Below, in pieces: positions 57,549 to 64,000 of a stretch of DNA of 64,000 nucleotides. Position numbers and translations under genes: made by a program. The notes beneath the pieces were generated by a model. That model saw only the letters and a list, made by a program, of their open reading frames with translations. It searched no databases and was not told the origin of the DNA. This stretch comes from Allium sativum (lineage: Eukaryota; Streptophyta; Magnoliopsida; Asparagales; Amaryllidaceae): positions 164,001,579 to 164,065,578 of the forward strand of contig CM060926.1 in NCBI GenBank assembly GCA_030737875.1, in the 5' to 3' direction. Each line of letters opens with the position of its first letter. The stretch's first letter is position 1.

Positions 57549-59819
57549 TTTGGTTTATTCAAAGCTTAGGTTATTGAGTTTAAAAACAGATCTTGAAAAT
57601 GTTACGAAAAATAAAATTTTAAAGTACAATTTTTTTTAAAATATATTTTAAAGAAAAAATTATTTTGAAATCAGTATTTTGAATTTTGAAACTAATACAG
57701 CGGAAAAAAAAGAAAAAAAAAATTGAGATTCAATTTTTGTTCGAAATCCCCAGTCTTCGGATCCAGGCTTGTAAAGCTAATCTTCGATAAGGTCCCCCTT
57801 AGATTTGAATCTCAAGTCCCTCGTCGAATGGAATTTAAGGAAGATAAGTATAAGAGAATTGACGAATAATTTTATGTGATTGTGTGTTTCAGTAATCAAG
57901 GATAATTGAAATTTATTGAAATTTAGATTGGAGAAGGATATTTAGAATCGTTTCAAAAATGAAACGATGTATTTTGTTTTGATATTCGGAATATGAATTA
58001 ATGAAAATAAAATAGAAAAAGGTAATAATCGGAATTCGTTTGTGTCAAATTGGATTACTAAATTATTTAGATTATACAGGACGTGGCAAGATAAATTATA
58101 ATTGGTTTTGAACCAATAATGGATGATCGAATATATGAATTCGATAGTAAGTTATAATCTGTTTGATTAATTAACACGAAGTGAAGTGTTAACGAGAATT
58201 GTAAATGAAGCGATATATTTAAGTGAAGATTGTGAAGAGATTTTAATTAATATTTAAATGAAATCAAACTAATTTGATGTGACAAGTTCAGATTTCGATA
58301 AAAGGAATAATATTTACTTTTTAGAAGCCAATACCATTTGAATGCGAATATATTGCGAACGAAATTGGAAATAGCAGAAATGGAGTTGACCAGTACAGTG
58401 AGATTATTCTGAAGTTCAGAATATATTAAAAAAAGGTAGATTTTTCCGAAGTTTGAAATGTATTATCGAATAAGAGATTATTTGGGAAAAAGTTATTTAT
58501 GGAAGTCAACTAGGTCTAATTTCAGGAAAGTACCGTTTGCTTTCCATTTTAATTTAAAATTTAAAATATTAGTTAATTATTCATGTATTCATATAAATGA
58601 ATAATGTATAATATAAATTTAGTATTTCGAAGGCGTGATTATTGTTATAATCAACGGTTTTGTAAAAGAAGTAAATTTTTAATTTGAATTCGAAAGTTAC
58701 GATAATGAGTGTTTTTATTTCAAAGATGTGAATTTTATCCGTTTCAAAGTTAATAATGTTGTTCAATTAAGGTATGAGAGGTAAATATAACCCCAACTTG
58801 ATTGACTTCATTGTTGACTAAGAAATGGTTAAGGTTCGATAGCAAGAGTGGTTAAGTGAAGTAAGTAAATGAGTGTTAGCAGTTAAAGTGAAAATGGCAG
58901 TGTTATATTTAATATCTATTTTAATTCAAATAATGAATTTAGAAATGTTTCACTCTTGAGAACAAAGTGTATTTTCTATAGAAAGTAAAGATTTGTGAAT
59001 ACTTGAAAATGTTTTCCAATGGTGACAGGAGATTTCTAGATTTATAAAAATTAAAATTAAATATGATAACTAGAAATGTTAAAAAAAAAGGAAAAAAATA
59101 TATTATTAAGAAATGGAGTTAAGGAATTTAGAAACTGACTGGAGATTAGTTACGTTGAATAATTTCTTGAGTGTTGATCTGATGTTGGTTTCGGCCTTCG
59201 AGATTGATACTTAGGGAGTTGTTCACTTGCTAATTTACAGTCGAAGGATGGGAACGTGGAAGAGTAATAATGCGTGGATGAGAAATTCATTATAAGAATG
59301 GAAAATTTTGGAATTTTGAGAATATAAAGATGTGAATTAAGGGATGAACTTAATAATTGGAGATTTGGAAAAAAAATTGGTTTATAATCAATAGATTCAT
59401 AAATCTGAGTTTGAAGGGTTATTAATATCTGAAGTGATTATGAGATCAAAGTTTAAATTTTGAGATTTGAATGAAAATTTGAGGATATTCGATTTTGGAT
59501 ATGAGATATAGAAGTTTTCAAAACTTATATGGAAAAATATATATGAGAATACAGCGAATTCGAAAAAAAATTGAAGATAATTTGATTTGAGATGTTATGG
59601 CTAGAAATATGATTTGGAAATAAAATCATAAGTATGATTTAGAAGGAATATGAAATGAAGTATTATATGTACAGAGTATTATATGTTTTCAAGTCAAGAT
59701 AAGGGAAGTACCATCCTTCTCCTTTGAATTTCGAACTTAGTTGAGATGTGCTGCTGGTGGTAGTAGGTAGTCAGGACGTAAAACTCATGAGTTGTCATCG
59801 TTCTTGGAAGAACACGAAC

Positions 59820-60395
59820 ATGTAGCGTAATTCGCAGGGTTGTAGATGGCCTACGGCAGACGAGTGTTTCTTGGGGGAACCAAGCGTAACCATTGTATCT
59901 GCTGCGATCTACAGTCGTGATAAGGGCGTAATCCGCAGAGCTGTGAAAGCTTATGGGTATGGATGTTTCTTGAGGGAATCAGGCGCAACCATTGTGTACC
60001 TGCGGTTCCCATGACATATCTACAAGTGAAAGAGACGTAACCACTAGAGTTACTAAAGGCAGAATGAAGCCATGCGATGTATGAGATATATTAGTGATTG
60101 TGAGCCACCCGGTTGATGCAGCACTATGTCTTCGTGACTTGATTCGTCCTCATGACATGAATTGTCCTTGTTACTTGATTGATCCTTATGTCTTGAATTA
60201 TTTTTCATAATTTCATGTTTTGTTTTCGTGACCCTGAGATAGAGCAGCGAACGCTCAGTGACCTCAGATTTTCTTTTGATTCTTGAATATCTTTCGTTGA
60301 TCTATCCATGACGAAATTCACAGGGAAGTGATTTCCTACGGATACGGATGTTTTCCGGGGGATCCAGAAGAAACCATTGTGTATCTGCGATTCAT
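59820..60395 (+). other. Stem-loop repeats in LARD-A plus copy
   Basis: Three hairpins: 59870-59884 (CTTGG-GGGAA-CCAAG), 59969-59983 (CTTGA-GGGAA-TCAGG, one G-U pair), and 60354-60368 (TCCGG-GGGAT-CCAGA, one mismatch). Each is followed by a variant of CGTAACCATTGTG and preceded by GGATGTTT or GAGTGTTT. They are the sense-strand counterparts of 3813-4450. Confidence 0.7.
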
Positions 60396-61305
60396 GAGCA
60401 ATCAACATATCAATATCACATTGGTACTTTCCGTATCTATTTTTAAAAGAGAATTTTTGAAATATTTTTCACTGGGAGTTGAAGCAAGGATATTTAGTGC
60501 TTGGAGGTTTTAGTCGTACGCCTGGCCAGCGTATGCCTAACATATGTGAGAACGACAATAGACTTGTTAAACTTCGAGTTATAATGTATTTTTAAATAAA
60601 TAATTTGAAATTAAAATATACCTAACTAGATAAGTTAAATAAGGAAATTTCGGAATAGTGATACAAATATTTTCTGACAAAAAATAAAATGATTTCGGAT
60701 TTTGAAAATTTTCAAGTCGAAAATTTGTAACTTAAAGAGAAGATGATAGTTACACTCTTCAATGAATGATGGAAAAGATTAAATGGATTGAATGTAAGGA
60801 GATTGGGTCGAGGGTTGCTAAGCCTAAACCTATTACAATTGTAATGATGGATAAGTAACATTGACAGATGATGTTTATAATGAAATTTGGAATAGTTTGA
60901 AATGTATAAATCCAACTTATGCAGAAATTGGAATTTTAAAAATAAGTTGGTTTTAAGAAGAAAATATATGATTTTGAATCTCTTAGAAGATTGGATAGAA
61001 TGAGAAATTCGGGAATATCTCAAAATAATTTTAGATAGAAGTTGGACTGAGAAAATTTGAGTACAACTCAAAGAGCGTGGAAATGAAACCGATTGGGAAA
61101 AAATTGTGTTTGATCAAAATTGATCTCTAACTATAAGAAAGGAAATATGATTTCCGAGTTATTTGAATATAATGGATAAATAAAGAAGGTCGATAACTTA
61201 AATATCAATATTTAAAATTAGTTGTGGAAAAATTTCACACAAAATGAAAATTGAAGTATATAGTGGTGCACTAATAATCTCTCCTTTTCGAGGACGAAAA
61301 GTTTT

Positions 61306-61319
61306 AAAGGAGGGGAGAT
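61306..61319 (+). other. Polypurine tract of LARD-A plus copy
   Basis: AAAGGAGGGGAGAT directly before TGTAACGTCCC at 61320. Confidence 0.9.
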
Positions 61320-63093
61320 TGTAACGTCCCAGAAATTTCGTCAACTGGAATATGGAATTAATTAAAGATTTAACTATTTATAATCAATTTTATATTGATA
61401 TTTGAGTTAAAATCGAATATATGGTTTGGGGTATGAATTGAATTCAATATTTAACTCAGAATGGTTGATTGAGAATTAAATATTTGTTGTTGAATATTTG
61501 AATTGAATTTGGTTGAATATTTGAATTGGATTTGAAATTCGACTGAAAAATATAAATGGTTGAATTTAAAAATAAACGTTATTTAACGTTAAACAGATTG
61601 GGATTTTATTTGTTGAAATATATTGAATTTGGCTTGAGTATGTGTGCATTTGTATATACATAGAAATTGAAATTTTAACGTTTCAAATTTGTAATCAAAC
61701 AGAGTCGTCGTGTGAAACAAACAGTGAACCGTTTTAAAATTTAAAATAACGTCGTATATAACCAGAGTCAGACTACAACTTGATTAAATTTTATGGATTC
61801 AGAACGTGGAGATGAAGAAGTATGTATAATTTTTGTTGCATTTGGAAATGGTATTGATAGTATAAATTTTGAGCGTTAAAATATAATTCGCACTAAAGTT
61901 AAAATTAAACCCCGTTATCACCTACTTTAAAAATCACCTAACTCGGTTAATTTCTTCGTCGTCCTATGTTCTGAAATCTCGCAGACCTAAAGCCTATTGA
62001 CATTACTTCGTTCTTATCCCCCTTTTCTGCCTTTATAAATCACGCTATCCCCCTTACTTCATCAATGTTTTTCCTCAAAATTTCTTCAGCAAAACAAAAA
62101 AAATCATTTCTTCCCTTTAAATTTCAATAGCCGATGCAAATCGCTCCTCTCCCCAAAATCAATTCTTGTCCAAAAATTTATTTCCCCCCAAATCAACGGT
62201 TACCACTTCCAATCGAAGTTGCTTCCTTACCTGAAGCCCTAAATTGTCACCGCTCTTCCAAATTAGAAGGTCGTTGCACCGGAAATCTAAAGCACGCATC
62301 TACTTGCTAGTGCATCATTTTTTTAAAGGTGAGTGTTAATTCACTCACGATTGTCTTGATTTCAAGTGATTTAACTTCAACTCGTACTGAATATGATAGT
62401 TATACTTTGTGGTTCTTGATGCCGTGATATTGGCGGCCTTATGTTGCTGCTTTGAACTAGATAAATGCTTGTTTTACTGAAAACCTGTGGCTATTCCTTG
62501 TTGAACCCTGAAATACAAACTCTTAAACTGTATGAACTGCCACGAATGGTTGGACTAAAAGTTTTTGCATTAGTATTTGGTCACAAGAATTTTATCTAAC
62601 CTTCTTGTCTGTAATTGTATCATAACCCATGTTGTTGAACTTATAGTTGTATTGTTGAATGAATACATTCTTTATCTGTCATTCTACCAAAGAACCTGTA
62701 CTAATGCGGCAAATGTCCTCCTTATATTTTGTATTGTTAAAATTTAACTGATCCTATGGAAATTAACTTAGTCGATAATGTTTGAAACTTGTGACTTAAC
62801 GTATAATAACAGTAGGTGTACCCAGGAATAACTTAAGTTCACATAGACGTGTTCTTTAAAAATGACGGTTGTGTTAACATAATTGCATATGCAGATTTGT
62901 ATATATCCACCATGTTGTCTCATTTGGTAAGATTATAAACCGGGGATATATCATGGGCGGGTGGAACTTGAGATATACATGTATGTACACTATGATGTTA
63001 TGATCTGAAATCTTAAAACAGATTTGACCCCCCATACATATACTTATGTAACCTGGAAAACACTTTAGTGGGAGACTATATTTTGTTTATGGG

Positions 63094-63128
<35 letters not shown>

Positions 63129-64000
63129 TATGGGACTAGGAACCCTTGCTGAAGTGAGAAATTTTAAAATAATTGACCCCTATTTATATGTCAGTTGCAT
63201 GTATGTACTATAGGCATTCACATGTGATAGCTTCATTTATTTCTACCAACTAAATACATAAATAAATCTTTGAGTATGCACAGGTATACATAATTATCAG
63301 TCCCCTTTGAGTGATACTTGGTTCGTGTCATATCATATTTGTTCATCAAATCTATCCCCAGCATAAATAACAGGATTACTTGTTCACTGTTGAGTTTAAA
63401 ACTGTGAGTAGTATATAATTTTTGGAAGTACTGGGTTCAGTTATTCACAAACTGGTAATGACAATCACCTTGTTTGGAATAATAAGTTCATATTTGCACA
63501 TTAAAAAGAATAGTAAGGCTTTAGAGTTGCTTCTTTAGAGAATTTAAATTGTACCCTTAGTGCAGATGTCTGGTTTGACCAATTTTACTTTTATTGTTTT
63601 ACAGACTGTCAACGCAATCTTGTTTTTTTTTTCTTTACCTTTTAAAGTATGTTTATGTCCTTGATGAATTTAGTTGATGCACCTGTTGGACCCTTGGATT
63701 GTTATACCATATGTTATATGTTGTGTATGCCTTTTTGTTAATCATATGTTTAAGTGAGGGACTGATTGTGGGATGGCTACAGATTCTTAAACTGACCTAT
63801 AGCACTACAGAAAGTGTGTCTTTAATGTTGCGTTGCGTAATCTATGAAGCTGCTATTGCACGACATTATACCGAACATGGATTTCGAAAATTAACATGTA
63901 TTTGAAGTTAGATGGCAATTAACTTTTGCTGTGAAATTCAGTGCGTGCGTTTAATGTGTCTTGACTGAAGTATGTGTGTGTATATATATACATATATATT
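61320..64000 (+). mobile_element. LARD-A 3' LTR, cut by the window end
   Basis: Matches 53900-56550 with scattered substitutions and short indels. Divergence is greater than between the two LARD-B LTRs, so this insertion looks older. The TATA box is at 62031-62040, and a TA/CA microsatellite lies at 63096-63128. About 1 kb of the LTR lies beyond the window. Confidence 0.92.

Larger units (their letters stand above)
57535..61319 (+). mobile_element. Noncoding internal domain of LARD-A, plus copy
   Basis: 3.8 kb between primer-binding site and polypurine tract, with no gag or pol similarity. Inverted relative to 3089-6646 and clearly homologous across its length. The longest frames (60205-60513 and 60712-61071) are not conserved as protein between copies. 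Confidence 0.9.

Overview
This is a transposon-dense, AT-rich stretch of a flowering-plant nuclear genome. The evidence is plant-type LTR elements primed by initiator Met-tRNA, a CACTA element, a Helitron, MULE and hAT relatives, GT-AG introns, and gene fragments that read as plant SPT5 and plant NADP-isocitrate dehydrogenase. No intact host gene, rRNA, tRNA or CRISPR array was recognised. Almost every long open frame is a repeat artefact or lies inside a mobile element. The species cannot be named from sequence alone.

Layout, left to right. 1-1710 is part of an LTR (minus strand) that ends in a CA/TA microsatellite. 1772-11199 is a minus-strand array of a large noncoding LTR element with LARD architecture (called LARD-A here), in the order LTR (truncated), internal, LTR (complete), internal (partial). 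11200-11415 plus 17877-19006 is an A/C-rich, G-poor tract. It is split by a complete CACTA transposon at 11416-17876 with an ATA target duplication. The CACTA carries an isocitrate dehydrogenase exon, a GRF zinc-finger gene and several palindromic minisatellites. 19007-19119 plus 31715-33525 is one arm of a giant inverted repeat made of a second LARD-type element (LARD-B). That arm is interrupted by a 12.6-kb Helitron (19120-31714) carrying SPT5 exons and other exon-like blocks. 33561-35480 is the other arm, and 34139-45339 is LARD-B itself on the minus strand, with a foldback MULE-type MITE in its right LTR.

45340-48655 holds an unidentified, broken multi-exon gene remnant, a second MULE-type MITE and an LTR-related insertion. 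48656-50992 is a probable solo LTR inside a tandem repeat. 51240-53899 holds a decayed MULE (FAR1-like) transposase. 53900-64000 is a plus-strand LARD-A copy: complete 5' LTR, internal region and a 3' LTR that runs off the window.

The window is therefore a nest of insertions, not a set of cooperating genes. Two points stand out. Two DNA transposons (CACTA and Helitron) have each picked up host exons with splice sites still recognisable. The noncoding internal domain of LARD-A carries a repeated stem-loop whose stems change in a compensatory way between copies. A uninterrupted copy of the Helitron target lies in the same window, so both Helitron ends can be placed to the base.
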